21,467 bases of DNA from JBLIKP01 sp047635375 (GCA_047635375.1 JBLIKP010000036.1:1-21467), one strand, 5' to 3'. Shown: positions 1-9,162, numbered from the stretch's first letter. Notes: generated by a model from the sequence alone, not told the origin. Made by a program: numbers and translations.

Positions 1-40
1 TCTAGAAATGGGTGCTATTTTTTTTTGTGGGGAATGTTTT

Positions 41-2152
41 CTACGAAATCCTGCTCCAAAGCCATTTTTTGCCCTGTGTTGCGCGAATTGCAAGTGAAAG
101 GCCATAATGCTCTTCTTTTTCGAGTTTGGGGTCAGTGCTTAAAATTTGCTTGGCACATTCTCTGGCCTCTGCTAGAATTCTTTGATCTTTGGCTAAATCG
201 GCGATTTTCAATTCCATCGCACCGCTTTGTTGTGTCCCGGTAATGTCACCAGGGCCACGTAGTTTTAGGTCGGTTTCGGCAATGTCAAAACCATCGTTTG
301 TGCGAACCATAGTCTCCATTCGAGTTTTTGCGTCGTCACTTAGTTTATATCCAGACATCAAAAGGCAATAAGATTGCTCGGCTCCACGACCAACACGACC
401 TCTTAATTGGTGTAACTGAGAAAGTCCAAAACGTTCAGCACTTTCAATAACCATTACACTAGCATTGGGCACGTTAACGCCGACTTCAATCACGGTTGTA
501 GCGACCATAATTTGCGTTTCTCCCTTGGCAAATCGATTCATTTCAAATTCTTTGTCGGCGGGTTTCATTTTTCCATGGACAATGGAGATATTATATTGTG
601 GATTTGGAAAAGCTCTGGTAATACTCTCATAACCGTCCATCAAATCTTTATAGTCCATTTTTTCGCTTTCCTCAATAAGCGGATAAACAATATAAACTTG
701 TCGGCCAAGTTCAATTTGTTCTTTCATGAAACCAAAAACACGCAATCGCTGGCTATCGAACATGTGCTTAGTGATAATTGGCTTTCTGCCGGAAGGCAAT
801 TCATCGATAACGCTTACCTCTAGGTCTCCGTAAAGGGTCATCGCAAGGGTTCGGGGAATAGGTGTGGCTGTCATCACTAGGATGTGTGGTGGCGGATTAT
901 TCTTCCGCCAAAGCTTACTACGTTGCTCAACTCCAAATCGATGTTGCTCATCAATAATTGCCATCCCTAGATTCTTGAACTTTACTTTGTCCTCAATTAA
1001 GGCATGGGTTCCAATTAACAAGTGGATTGTCCCATCCTCAATTCCCGAGTGGATTTCTTTTCTTTTCGCTGTTTTCGAGCTTCCGGTTAGTAATTCAACT
1101 TTTACGGGGAGATTTCTAGTTAATTCTTCAATACCATTGTAATGTTGAATTGCCAGAATTTCTGTAGGAGCCATAATGCACGCCTGAAAGCCATTGTCTA
1201 TTGCCAATAGCATTGACATTAATGCAACCACAGTTTTACCACTTCCAACATCGCCTTGAAGCAGGCGATTCATTTGAATTCCAGAGACTAGGTCTTTTCT
1301 GATTTCTTTAACCACTCTTTTCTGTGCGCCGGTTAAGTCAAAAGCTAGTATTTCATGGAAAAACGTATTGAAGGAATCCCCTACTTGGTCCATAATGAAC
1401 CCCTTAAACTTATTCTCCCTTTCCTTTTTTAATTGAAGAATACTTAGTTGAATTAATAATAATTCCTCAAATTTTAATCTTGCAAGAGCTTTACTTAGAA
1501 TTTTTTCGTCACTTGGAAAGTGAGCTGAAATAATTGCATTTCTACGGTTGATAAACCTATATCGGTCTCTAATTTCAAGGGGAAGTATTTCCGGAATAAA
1601 TTGGTGGCCATCCTTTAAGCTTTGATACGTTAACTTTTGAATTCCCTTACTGTCGAGCCGAAAATTTTTAAGCTTCTCAGTGCTTGCGTAAACTGGACTT
1701 AACTTTCCTTTTTTCTGCTCGTGGTCGCTTAATAACTCAAGTTCGGGATGGACAATATTTATTTTTTGATTGAACGTCGACGGCTTCCCAAAGATTACAT
1801 ATTGATTCCCTGGCTTTAAAACCTTTTCGATGAACTTGATTCCCTTAAACCAAATTAATTCAATTGTTCCAGTATCATCGGTGAAATTGCATGTCAGCCT
1901 TTTTCCTCGTGCCTGACCCGTTGTTTGTGGAAATCCGATTTTCCCCACCAATTGAATCATTGGCATCTCTGGGAGAATCTCACTTACTTTGTAAAACTTA
2001 CTTTTATCTACATATCTGAACGGGTAATGACTAACGAGGTCACCAAGACTGAATATCCGGAGTTCCTTCTGTAAAACCTCCCCGCGTTGCGGACCAACGC
2101 CTTTCAGGTATGAAATGCTGGTGTCCCAATGCTTATGTCCGAGGAAAATCAA
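41..2152 (-). CDS. recG: ATP-dependent DNA helicase RecG
   Basis: RecG is a monomeric superfamily 2 helicase that remodels stalled replication forks and branched recombination intermediates in the cytoplasm. The 703-residue product is full length for the family. Seen in order: an N-terminal wedge region with an OB-like fold (about 60-150), Walker A GDVGSGKT (300-307), the DEQH box (401-404), TAT motif III (428-430) and motif VI QLRGRVGRG (582-590), followed by the conserved C-terminal region ending WSRIS. The first codon at 2152 is TTG. No in-frame ATG exists upstream before the TAA at 2201-2203, and the next internal Met lies beyond the conserved LKGVGPQR segment, so TTG is the best start (an ATT at 2164 is the only close alternative). 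It is divergent from the M1 peptidase gene across 113 nt. Identity is very secure; the start is less so. Confidence 0.97.
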   Translation of the reverse strand: MIFLGHKHWDTSISYLKGVGPQRGEVLQKELRIFSLGDLVSHYPFRYVDKSKFYKVSEILPEMPMIQLVGKIGFPQTTGQARGKRLTCNFTDDTGTIELIWFKGIKFIEKVLKPGNQYVIFGKPSTFNQKINIVHPELELLSDHEQKKGKLSPVYASTEKLKNFRLDSKGIQKLTYQSLKDGHQFIPEILPLEIRDRYRFINRRNAIISAHFPSDEKILSKALARLKFEELLLIQLSILQLKKERENKFKGFIMDQVGDSFNTFFHEILAFDLTGAQKRVVKEIRKDLVSGIQMNRLLQGDVGSGKTVVALMSMLLAIDNGFQACIMAPTEILAIQHYNGIEELTRNLPVKVELLTGSSKTAKRKEIHSGIEDGTIHLLIGTHALIEDKVKFKNLGMAIIDEQHRFGVEQRSKLWRKNNPPPHILVMTATPIPRTLAMTLYGDLEVSVIDELPSGRKPIITKHMFDSQRLRVFGFMKEQIELGRQVYIVYPLIEESEKMDYKDLMDGYESITRAFPNPQYNISIVHGKMKPADKEFEMNRFAKGETQIMVATTVIEVGVNVPNASVMVIESAERFGLSQLHQLRGRVGRGAEQSYCLLMSGYKLSDDAKTRMETMVRTNDGFDIAETDLKLRGPGDITGTQQSGAMELKIADLAKDQRILAEARECAKQILSTDPKLEKEEHYGLSLAIRATQGKKWLWSRIS

Positions 2153-2223
2153 TGAATTTAAATTTGTTTGATGAAAAGTGAAGGTAAAAATAAAGTGAAT
2201 TAATCCTTTTTCAAGGTCTTCAA

Positions 2224-2245
2224 GCCAAATAATTATTAATTTGGC
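2224..2245. promoter_or_regulatory. Inverted repeat and possible -7 box in recG/peptidase divergent region
   Basis: A 7-bp inverted repeat, GCCAAAT (2224-2230) and ATTTGGC (2239-2245), is separated by 8 A/T bases. The right arm overlaps TTAATTTG (2236-2243), a 7-of-8 match to the Bacteroidota -7 consensus TAnnTTTG, 22 nt upstream of the peptidase ATG. No TTG sits at the expected -33 distance. It could be the peptidase promoter with an overlapping operator, or chance in AT-rich DNA. Confidence 0.3.
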
Positions 2246-2265
2246 ATTACTAAAAAGAATAAAGC

Positions 2266-3933
2266 ATGTTTAAATCAATTTTTATCGTTGTAGTTTTTTC
2301 ATTTATCTGCGGCCTTTCTCAGGCACAATTACTTGATAATAAGCGAATAAACTATTCGAAAAAGGATTCATTAAGAGGGGCATTAAGTGAGGTCAGATCC
2401 AATTTTGATGTGACTTATTATCATTTAGATGTAAAGGTTGATCCTGAAGAGAAAACCCTTGAAGGAAGCAATGAGATTGTTTTTCTAGCTATTGAAGAAA
2501 TAAAAAAGATTCAAATTGATCTTTTTGAGGAATTGGAAATACGAAAAATCACACATCAGGGGAAGGAACTTCAATTTCAAAGAGAATTTGATGCGATATT
2601 CATTGATTTTCCAAATCCCCTTGCAAACGGAGAGTCCCATTCGATTAAAGTGTTTTATGGAGGGACGCCAAGAGCGGCCAAATTCCCGCCCTGGGATGGT
2701 GGCTTAATATGGCGAAAAGATAGAAACGGTGAGCCTTGGGTAGGGGTTGCCTGTCAAGGTTTGGGAGCAAGTGTTTGGTGGCCTAATAAAGATCATCTTT
2801 CTGATGAGCCAGATAGCATGCTTATTTCAATAACCTACCCTGAAGGGTTGAAAAATATTTCCAACGGTCAATTTAGAGGTATTGAAAAAGTAAAAAAGGG
2901 CTGGGAAAAATCACATTGGTTTGTGAGTAATCCAATTAATAATTACAACGTAACCTTAAATATTGCAAAGTATGTAAAGTTTAGTGAGCGGTTTGAAGGT
3001 GAGGTTTCCTTTCCAATGGATTATTACGTACTTCATTACAACTTGGATAAAGCAAAGAAACATTTTGAACAAGTTATGCCAATGATGGTATGTTTTGAGG
3101 AGTTGTTTGGACCGTACCCATTTTATGAAGACGGATATAAACTCATTGAAACAACCTATTTAGGTATGGAGCATCAAAGCGCCGTTGCCTATGGTAATAA
3201 ATATAAAACCGGGTACATGGGACGTGATTTTTCAGGTGTGGGGTTAAAGTTTGATTACCTAATAATTCATGAAACTGGTCACGAATGGTGGGGGAATAAT
3301 ATCTCTGTAAAAGACGTCGCCGATTTATGGGTGCACGAAGGATTTTGTAGCTATTCTGACGCACTTTATGTGGAGTGTCACTATGGAGAAAAGGATTACC
3401 TGGGTTATATAAATTATCAAAAAACCAAAGTTGCAAACAAGAAGCCCATTCAAGGTGATTTTGGAGTTAACAATGAAGGCTCCAGTGATATGTACGCTAA
3501 GGGGGCGTTAATGCTTCATACTTTGCGATCGGCGGTAGGTGACGATGAGAAATTCATGCCTATATTTAAGTCGATTAATAAGGATTTCTTTCATAAAACC
3601 GTTTCTGGAGAAGATGTAATTGATTACTTCTCATCAAAACTGGCGATGGATGTTAAACCAATATTCTATCAGTACATTAAATATGCAGAGATTCCCGTGT
3701 TGCAATATAAAGTTGTTAGCCAAGGGGAATTGGAATTGATAATGGTTCGGTGGCAGGCTTCCGCCGATAAGTTTAACCTTCCAATTGAGGTGACGAATGA
3801 AAAGAATGGTGCGTGGACCAAAATTACGCCAACCCAAGAATGGCAACAAATTGATTTGCCATTAAAGTCTCAAAAAGATGCCTTGTTGATAAGGGCCGAA
3901 AAATATTACGTGAATGTTGAACAAATTAAATAA
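2266..3933 (+). CDS. Secreted M1-family (gluzincin) metallopeptidase
   Basis: A zinc-dependent M1-like aminopeptidase of 555 residues. The signature HEXXH-18-E is present as HETGH at 335-339 with the third zinc ligand E358 in WVHEGF. A GAMEN-like substrate-binding segment reads GMEHQ (300-304). Y410, in the segment DMYAKG, fits the transition-state tyrosine. The N-terminal beta domain (about 45-240) precedes the catalytic domain. A signal peptide (hydrophobic residues 3-17, cleavage near SQA-Q) predicts export to the periplasm or envelope. There is no T9SS sorting domain, and the protein is shorter than the 850-900 residue PepN type, lacking the long C-terminal helical domain, as in other compact bacterial M1 proteins. 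Its last 20 nt overlap the next gene, which suggests co-transcription and translational coupling. The exact substrate cannot be read from the sequence. Confidence 0.93.
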   Translation: MFKSIFIVVVFSFICGLSQAQLLDNKRINYSKKDSLRGALSEVRSNFDVTYYHLDVKVDPEEKTLEGSNEIVFLAIEEIKKIQIDLFEELEIRKITHQGKELQFQREFDAIFIDFPNPLANGESHSIKVFYGGTPRAAKFPPWDGGLIWRKDRNGEPWVGVACQGLGASVWWPNKDHLSDEPDSMLISITYPEGLKNISNGQFRGIEKVKKGWEKSHWFVSNPINNYNVTLNIAKYVKFSERFEGEVSFPMDYYVLHYNLDKAKKHFEQVMPMMVCFEELFGPYPFYEDGYKLIETTYLGMEHQSAVAYGNKYKTGYMGRDFSGVGLKFDYLIIHETGHEWWGNNISVKDVADLWVHEGFCSYSDALYVECHYGEKDYLGYINYQKTKVANKKPIQGDFGVNNEGSSDMYAKGALMLHTLRSAVGDDEKFMPIFKSINKDFFHKTVSGEDVIDYFSSKLAMDVKPIFYQYIKYAEIPVLQYKVVSQGELELIMVRWQASADKFNLPIEVTNEKNGAWTKITPTQEWQQIDLPLKSQKDALLIRAEKYYVNVEQIK

Positions 3934-5413
3934 AGTATTCCTTGTCTTTTTTCTACTTGGGTTAAGTTTAAACTTGGTTGCACAAGAAGTTCAAATCAGT
4001 AAAACTGAGCGGACATTGAAAAGATTGAATTCCCATGTTTTCGGTGAAAATGAGGAAGGCTTTTTTGTTTTAAAAACGAATGCTCCAATTAATTATAATC
4101 CATTTGGATTCATAACTAATGAGAATAAGCCAAAAATCTTATTTTATGATAACGGGATGAAGTTGAAGTGGGAAAAGGAAATCCAACTACCCACCAGTAA
4201 TTCTCAAGTAGTAAATATTTTTGTTTCCCAGAATTTGATTCGCCTGTTTTATACCTCGCCTGATAATGAAAAAGAAAACACTTTGCTTCTCTTGAAAATT
4301 TTAAACACGTCCAATGGTGAAGCAGCTGGAGAGACAAAAGTGTTAGATAAAATCCCCTACGATAAAAGGAAGATTAGAAGTTTCTATAGAATTAACCATG
4401 ATAGAGACCAAAAGAAAATCGTCGCACTTGGTTTTGTGGCAAATGAAAAGTCAGGGGAATATTCTGTAAAAGTTAATTGGTTTACTCAATCGCTTGAGCC
4501 CTTTGCCTCACAGCGTTATAATCTAGCAGTTGGGGACGGTGAAGAATTGGTTTTAACCGACTTCGAAGTAGATAAAGATAACAACGTTTATTTTCTATCA
4601 CGGAAGTTTCCCGAAAATAAAAGACGATTAGATTTTGGAAAGTATGTGGGATATTTTTGCACTCCAATTTCCAATGATTTAATAAGTTTTGAGTTTAATG
4701 AACCAAACTTTCAAATTGAAGAACTTGTTTTTGGGATAGACAATATTAATAATAGGTTAGTGGTTTCTGGATTCTTTACAGAAACTAAAGATTACCCAGG
4801 TTCAGGAGTTTTTTATGCTTATTTCGATCCAGGTGCGCAAAGTCTATCAAACAAAACCTTTAAAAAATTTAGCGCTAAGTTTTTGAATGATTTTTCCGAC
4901 ATCAATCGTATGAATGCCGGAAGGAATTTAATTAATTATAAAGTGAAGAGTTTAATTGTTAGAGGAGATGGAGGTGCAGTGTTAATTGCTGAGTCAAGTT
5001 TTATCTCTGAGAGCTCAACCTTCAATATTTATTCCCAAATGTATAGTACGAGCTATACCTATCATAATAATAACGTAATCGTATTTTCAATTTCCCCAAA
5101 TGGAAAAATTGATTGGGAACAAGTGGTTAGGAAAAGGCAAATCTCAGAAAATGATGGCGGCATATACAATAGTTTCTCACCCTTTCTTTATAAAGATCGT
5201 TTAGTATTTCTGTACAATGAAGCGATTAAGCGCAAAGCCGATGTGCAAATGGCAGCAATAAATTTTAAAGGATTGTTTTCTGAAGAGCCAGTGATTCCAG
5301 CCAAGAAAGATTTAGTAATTATGCCAGCTGGAGCTAGGCAGATTTCCTCCGCGGAGATTGTAATTCCTTGTCTTTATAAGTCTCAACCGGGTTATGTGAA
5401 AATTACTTTTTAA
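3914..5413 (+). CDS. Exported protein of unknown function, possibly beta-propeller-like
   Basis: I do not recognise a family for this 499-residue protein. It starts with a clear signal peptide (MLNKLNK then a hydrophobic stretch, cleavage near LVAQ), so it is probably periplasmic or secreted. The mature part is rich in short alternating hydrophobic strands with aromatic and Asp/Asn turns (for example DKDNNVYFLSRKF and NRLVVSGFF), the texture of a beta-propeller or beta-sandwich, but I could not define blades. No lipobox, membrane helix or T9SS sorting domain is seen. The ATG at 3914 overlaps the end of the M1 peptidase gene by 20 nt, and the next gene follows after 9 nt, so the three probably form one operon. 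The start is supported by the signal peptide. Confidence 0.85.
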   Translation: MLNKLNKVFLVFFLLGLSLNLVAQEVQISKTERTLKRLNSHVFGENEEGFFVLKTNAPINYNPFGFITNENKPKILFYDNGMKLKWEKEIQLPTSNSQVVNIFVSQNLIRLFYTSPDNEKENTLLLLKILNTSNGEAAGETKVLDKIPYDKRKIRSFYRINHDRDQKKIVALGFVANEKSGEYSVKVNWFTQSLEPFASQRYNLAVGDGEELVLTDFEVDKDNNVYFLSRKFPENKRRLDFGKYVGYFCTPISNDLISFEFNEPNFQIEELVFGIDNINNRLVVSGFFTETKDYPGSGVFYAYFDPGAQSLSNKTFKKFSAKFLNDFSDINRMNAGRNLINYKVKSLIVRGDGGAVLIAESSFISESSTFNIYSQMYSTSYTYHNNNVIVFSISPNGKIDWEQVVRKRQISENDGGIYNSFSPFLYKDRLVFLYNEAIKRKADVQMAAINFKGLFSEEPVIPAKKDLVIMPAGARQISSAEIVIPCLYKSQPGYVKITF

Positions 5414-5422
5414 CTTGCACAA

Positions 5423-6415
5423 ATGTTAACTAGGCTTTTTAATAATTCACAGCCCTATACTATTTTAATACTTTTCGGATTTTTATTGTTAATCCGTATT
5501 CCGATGTTTTTTGCTGGAATAAATCCGCCAATAGAAACAATGGCTGAGCCACTAGGGAATTTCATGTTTTTATTGAACGGTTCTGTGTTTTACTTCAGTT
5601 GGATAAACTTGCTTTTGGCCTTGTTTCTTCTTCTACTTCAAGCTTTGTTTTTCAATAAAATCACAAATGAATATAATTTTTATCCCAGAACAACCTATAT
5701 ACCGGGTTTAGTTTACGGATTAGTGTTAAGCCTTTTTCCGCAGTACTTGTTTTTGTCTCCCTTCCTAATATTAAATTTTTTCGTACTACTAGTTTTACAA
5801 AAAATCTTCTCTCTTTATAAAAGTAACACCCCTATTCAAGCACTTTTTGATATTGGATTTTTGATAGGAATAGCCTCTCTATTTTATTTCCCCATAGTTT
5901 GGATGCTGTTGGTAACAATTATTGCAATAGGCTATTTGAGGCCTCCAGCATGGAGAGAATGGATAAGCTTAATCCTTGGCTTTTTACTGGCTTTTGTTTT
6001 TTGTTGGTTCATCTACTTTTGGATTGATCAAGCAAAAGGGTTTTGGACTATATTTTCTTCTTTTGGAGTTAATCAATCCTTTTTTAGGGGAGAGTTTCCT
6101 TGGGATAAATTTTCCATGATGGTGATTATCCCAATTTTACTATTACTTGTGATGGCGGTGAATAATTTCTTTAAAACCTTCGTCAAAACGGTAATCGTTG
6201 TCCGTAAATATTTCCAAGTCCTTATGGTTATGTTTGTGGTTGGATTGTTATCGTTTTTTCTTTCCAAGGATAATAGCCTTTATCACTTTAGTTGGGTGGC
6301 AATCCCAATAGCATTTATTCTCACTAATTATTTTCAAAGATCGACCAAGTTGTGGCTTAGTGAATCCTTATTAATGGTGGTGACTGTGGCTCTAATAAGT
6401 TTGCAGTTATTCTGA
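5423..6415 (+). CDS. Polytopic inner-membrane protein, DUF6427-like
   Basis: A 330-residue, very hydrophobic protein with roughly nine or ten predicted membrane segments, starting near residue 12 (after MLTRLFNNSQPY) and running to the last residues. It has short loops and a charged cytosolic-type stretch (FVKTVIVVRKYFQ). The N-terminal pattern, a short polar head with N/S-Q/K-P before the first helix, and the overall length resemble the DUF6427 family of Flavobacteriia; that assignment is from memory and uncertain. No enzymatic motif is visible. It begins 9 nt after the preceding stop and is probably the last gene of the operon that starts with the peptidase. A function in the envelope is likely but not identified. 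Confidence 0.85.
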   Translation: MLTRLFNNSQPYTILILFGFLLLIRIPMFFAGINPPIETMAEPLGNFMFLLNGSVFYFSWINLLLALFLLLLQALFFNKITNEYNFYPRTTYIPGLVYGLVLSLFPQYLFLSPFLILNFFVLLVLQKIFSLYKSNTPIQALFDIGFLIGIASLFYFPIVWMLLVTIIAIGYLRPPAWREWISLILGFLLAFVFCWFIYFWIDQAKGFWTIFSSFGVNQSFFRGEFPWDKFSMMVIIPILLLLVMAVNNFFKTFVKTVIVVRKYFQVLMVMFVVGLLSFFLSKDNSLYHFSWVAIPIAFILTNYFQRSTKLWLSESLLMVVTVALISLQLF

Positions 6416-6434
6416 TTCCTAAGTAGGATTTCTG

Positions 6435-6442
6435 TATCTTTG
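6435..6442 (+). promoter_or_regulatory. Predicted -7 promoter box upstream of purQ
   Basis: TATCTTTG is an exact match to the Bacteroidota housekeeping sigma -7 consensus TAnnTTTG. It lies 32 nt before the purQ ATG, in the gap after the DUF6427-like gene. Only an imperfect CTG (6412-6414) occurs near the expected -33 position. The box suggests that purQ begins its own transcription unit. Confidence 0.5.
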
Positions 6443-6474
6443 CGGCAAATATTTTAACGCAAATAGTATTGATT

Positions 6475-7164
6475 ATGAAATTCGGTGTTGTAATTTTTCC
6501 AGGGTCTAACTGTGATCAAGACATGATTTATGTTTTGGAATCTACATTAAATCAAAAGGTAGAACGCCTTTGGCATAAGGACCACGATTTAAAAGGGTGT
6601 GATTTTATTGTACTTCCTGGTGGATTCAGTTATGGAGATTACTTACGCTCAGGTGCAATAGCACGTTTTTCACCAATCATGCAAGAGGTTATTGAATTTG
6701 CAAATAAAGGTGGCTATGTAATGGGAATCTGTAATGGTTTCCAAGTGTTAACTGAGGCTGGATTAGTTCCTGGAGGCTTACTTCATAACGATTCACGTAA
6801 ATTTATCTGTGAAAATATTCATCTTAAAGCCCAAACTACAAATTCAATAATTACACGCGAAATTGACCCTGCAAAGGCGTTAAAAATTCCTATCGCTCAT
6901 GGAGAAGGAAAATTCTTTGCAAGCGACCAAGAGATAAAAAGAATCAACGACAACGATCAAGTCCTTTTCCGTTACTGTGACTCTCAAGGAAACATATCAG
7001 CTGAAAGCAATCCAAATGGATCCCTTGAAAACATTGCTGGAGTTTGCAACGTAGGAAGAAACATTTTTGGAATGATGCCTCATCCTGAAAGAGCGGCCGA
7101 CGATATCCTTGGAAATACCGATGGGAAAATTCTATTCGAATCGGTTTTACAACTTGTAAAATAA
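6475..7164 (+). CDS. purQ: Phosphoribosylformylglycinamidine synthase subunit PurQ
   Basis: This is the class I glutamine amidotransferase subunit of FGAM synthase, supplying ammonia to PurL in step four of purine synthesis in the cytoplasm. The 229-residue protein starts MKFGVVIFPGSNCD, a typical PurQ N-terminus. The nucleophile is C86 in GICNGFQ, and the triad is completed by H203 and E205 in MPHPERA. The oxyanion-side motif VLPGGFSYGDYLRSGAIA is intact. The reading frame is open from a TTG at 6469, but the ATG at 6475 matches the family start and is chosen. A free-standing PurQ implies that this organism uses the split small-PurL/PurS/PurQ enzyme rather than a fused large PurL; neither partner is in the window. 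coaX follows after 7 nt. Confidence 0.96.
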   Translation: MKFGVVIFPGSNCDQDMIYVLESTLNQKVERLWHKDHDLKGCDFIVLPGGFSYGDYLRSGAIARFSPIMQEVIEFANKGGYVMGICNGFQVLTEAGLVPGGLLHNDSRKFICENIHLKAQTTNSIITREIDPAKALKIPIAHGEGKFFASDQEIKRINDNDQVLFRYCDSQGNISAESNPNGSLENIAGVCNVGRNIFGMMPHPERAADDILGNTDGKILFESVLQLVK

Positions 7165-7171
7165 TTCACCA

Positions 7172-7900
7172 ATGAATCTTGTGGTTGACGTAGGCAATAC
7201 CGCCACAAAATGTGCGATTTTTGAAAATGACGTTTTAATCAAAAAATGGTCGTTTATAAATGATGCCGACCCTCAAGAATTATTGATGGCTAACCCAAAG
7301 GATTTTGATGCCGTAATGGTTGGGAATTCAGGTTTTATTAACAGTGTTCTTTCAGGTTTACTTGAGAAATTCGATAATGTAAAAACCTTATCTCATACCC
7401 TCAAGCTTCCTTTTGACACATTATATTTAACCCCTCACACGCTGGGGTTAGACCGAATTGCCGCAATGGCAGGGGGATTAACCAAATTCCATGATTGTGA
7501 TTTATTTATAGTGGATGCCGGGACTTGTATTACCTTTGACGTCATTTCCTCAACAAAGATCCATAAAGGCGGCAGGATAAGCCCAGGTGTGAAAATGAGG
7601 CTTATGGCCATGAATACTTTTACTGCTGGATTGCCGTTGGTGGATAAAGAACAATTTACCGACATCCCCTGGGGAAATGACACTACATTGTCTCTGCTTT
7701 CGGGAGCGGTCCAAGGTTCAATTGATGAATTTACTTCGGCTTCAAGCCGATTTTTTAGCCAATTTCCAAGCGGAAAGGTGATAATTACTGGGGGAGATGC
7801 TCAAATTTTTGAGAATAACTTGAAAAACAACATCTTTGCCGACCCTGATTTAGTTGTTAAGGGTTTAAATGCAATACTTTGTCTAAATGAGATTAATTAA
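7172..7900 (+). CDS. coaX: Type III pantothenate kinase CoaX
   Basis: CoaX phosphorylates pantothenate to 4'-phosphopantothenate, the first step of coenzyme A synthesis; the type III enzyme is an ASKHA-fold kinase that typically needs a monovalent cation. The 242-residue product has the expected motifs: DVGNT (6-10), the phosphate-binding site; GLDRIAAMAG (92-101); DAGTCITFD (115-123); and GGRISPGVKMR (133-143). Its length is normal for the family. It begins 7 nt after purQ, and its last 14 nt overlap the start of the outer-membrane protein gene, so translation of the two is probably coupled. Confidence 0.96.
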   Translation: MNLVVDVGNTATKCAIFENDVLIKKWSFINDADPQELLMANPKDFDAVMVGNSGFINSVLSGLLEKFDNVKTLSHTLKLPFDTLYLTPHTLGLDRIAAMAGGLTKFHDCDLFIVDAGTCITFDVISSTKIHKGGRISPGVKMRLMAMNTFTAGLPLVDKEQFTDIPWGNDTTLSLLSGAVQGSIDEFTSASSRFFSQFPSGKVIITGGDAQIFENNLKNNIFADPDLVVKGLNAILCLNEIN

Positions 7901-9146
7901 GTTAATACCTTTTGTCTTGATATTTTTTGGTTGCCTTTCGGCGGAAGCCCAAAGTAACACAAGTAGCCCTTATTCAAGATTTGGTTTAGGAGAATTAGTA
8001 GGAAGCCCGTTTATTCAGGGTCAAGGATTGGGGGGATTAAACTATGGTTTACGTTTTAACAACGTAATAAGCACAGAAAATCCTGCAAGTCTAACGGCTC
8101 TTGATCTTACTGTCTTTGAGACAGGGGTAAATACTACTTTTTCGAAGATTAATACCTCAGATTTTAGCGCACAAACTGTAAACGGTTCTTTGAGCCATTT
8201 CGCCCTTGCCTTTCCAATTAACAAGAAAATTGGTGCGGCATTTGGATTGCTTCCATTTTCTCAGGTAGGGTATAAAACTAAGGAAATCAACAATATAGAC
8301 GGTTTTGGAGATGCTACTACAGTAAATACAGGTGATGGTGGATTAAACCAATTCTTTGTTGCAGCGTCTTATAAAGTGCTGCCTGGGTTAAGTGCAGGTA
8401 TAACAGGTTCTTACTATTTCGGAAGTGTTACCAACGCAGTTAGTACTGAGTTTAATAATGACAATGTGCTAAATGTTCGCACGAACGATAAATACCAGGT
8501 GGGTGATTTAAGGTTTAATGCAGGATTACAATACACTGTTGACTTATCGGATAAAAGAAGTTTGAATTTTGGTTATGGCTTTGGTCCAGAAACAAATTTA
8601 AATAGCACAAGAACAAAATTCTCTGAAAGATACTATTACGATCTTCAGAATAATTTAGTGGTTATAGACACGCTTGAAGATTTTAAAAGCAACGATGATA
8701 ACTTAGTTTTTCCAATTACTCAAGGAATTGGTGCTACATACGTTACCCCTGATTATTTAGTCGGAGCTGATATTTCAACCCAGGGTTGGTCAAACACCCA
8801 AGCTTTTATTGGCGGTGGAATTGAAAATAGCATGAAAGTAAGTGTTGGAGTGCAAAATAACCCAAACTTAACAGCGATTAATAGTTATGGTAAATTAATC
8901 ACTTACAGGTTCGGATTGTTCTATAACCAATCGCATATTGATATAAATGGAACGAATATTGATGAAAAGGGATTGACCTTTGGAATGGGATTGCCATTAA
9001 TTAAATCAAGATCGATGATTAATTTAGCAGTTCAGTATTTGGATAGAGGAACAATCGAAAACAACTTAGTAAGAGAACAAATTGTAAATGTGAAGGTAGG
9101 ATTTACCTTACTTGACAAATGGTTTATTAAAAGAAAATACGAATAA
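7887..9146 (+). CDS. Predicted outer-membrane beta-barrel protein
   Basis: A 419-residue protein with a signal peptide (cleavage near SAEAQ) followed by SPYSRFGLGEL, an N-terminal motif I associate with a Bacteroidota outer-membrane protein family found next to coaX. The mature part alternates amphipathic strands with Gly/Asn-rich turns (for example LNFGYGFGPE, VGADISTQGW, FGMGLPLI), as expected of a beta-barrel. The C-terminus, DKWFIKRKYE, does not end in the usual aromatic residue of a final BamA-recognised strand, so the topology is uncertain. The ATG at 7887 overlaps the coaX end by 14 nt, and the TPR gene follows after 16 nt. The location beside lptC and a periplasmic PPIase gene suggests a role in envelope biogenesis; a specific function is not known to me. 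Confidence 0.8.
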   Translation: MRLIKLIPFVLIFFGCLSAEAQSNTSSPYSRFGLGELVGSPFIQGQGLGGLNYGLRFNNVISTENPASLTALDLTVFETGVNTTFSKINTSDFSAQTVNGSLSHFALAFPINKKIGAAFGLLPFSQVGYKTKEINNIDGFGDATTVNTGDGGLNQFFVAASYKVLPGLSAGITGSYYFGSVTNAVSTEFNNDNVLNVRTNDKYQVGDLRFNAGLQYTVDLSDKRSLNFGYGFGPETNLNSTRTKFSERYYYDLQNNLVVIDTLEDFKSNDDNLVFPITQGIGATYVTPDYLVGADISTQGWSNTQAFIGGGIENSMKVSVGVQNNPNLTAINSYGKLITYRFGLFYNQSHIDINGTNIDEKGLTFGMGLPLIKSRSMINLAVQYLDRGTIENNLVREQIVNVKVGFTLLDKWFIKRKYE

Positions 9147-9162
9147 TTAAAAATAAAGAGTC

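Noticed and set aside
19..35. 17-nt T8-GTGGGGAAT at the left edge matching in reverse complement at 21244-21260
   Set aside because: Considered as terminal inverted repeats of a mobile element, but half of the match is a homopolymer, there is no transposase or integrase between, and the right copy belongs to a terminator U-run.
864..1142. 92-codon plus-strand open frame inside recG
   Set aside because: It is antisense to a well-conserved helicase region; the product has no recognisable features.
3143..3436. 97-codon minus-strand open frame within the M1 peptidase
   Set aside because: It lies opposite the zinc-binding site coding region, so the reading is explained by the conserved sense protein.
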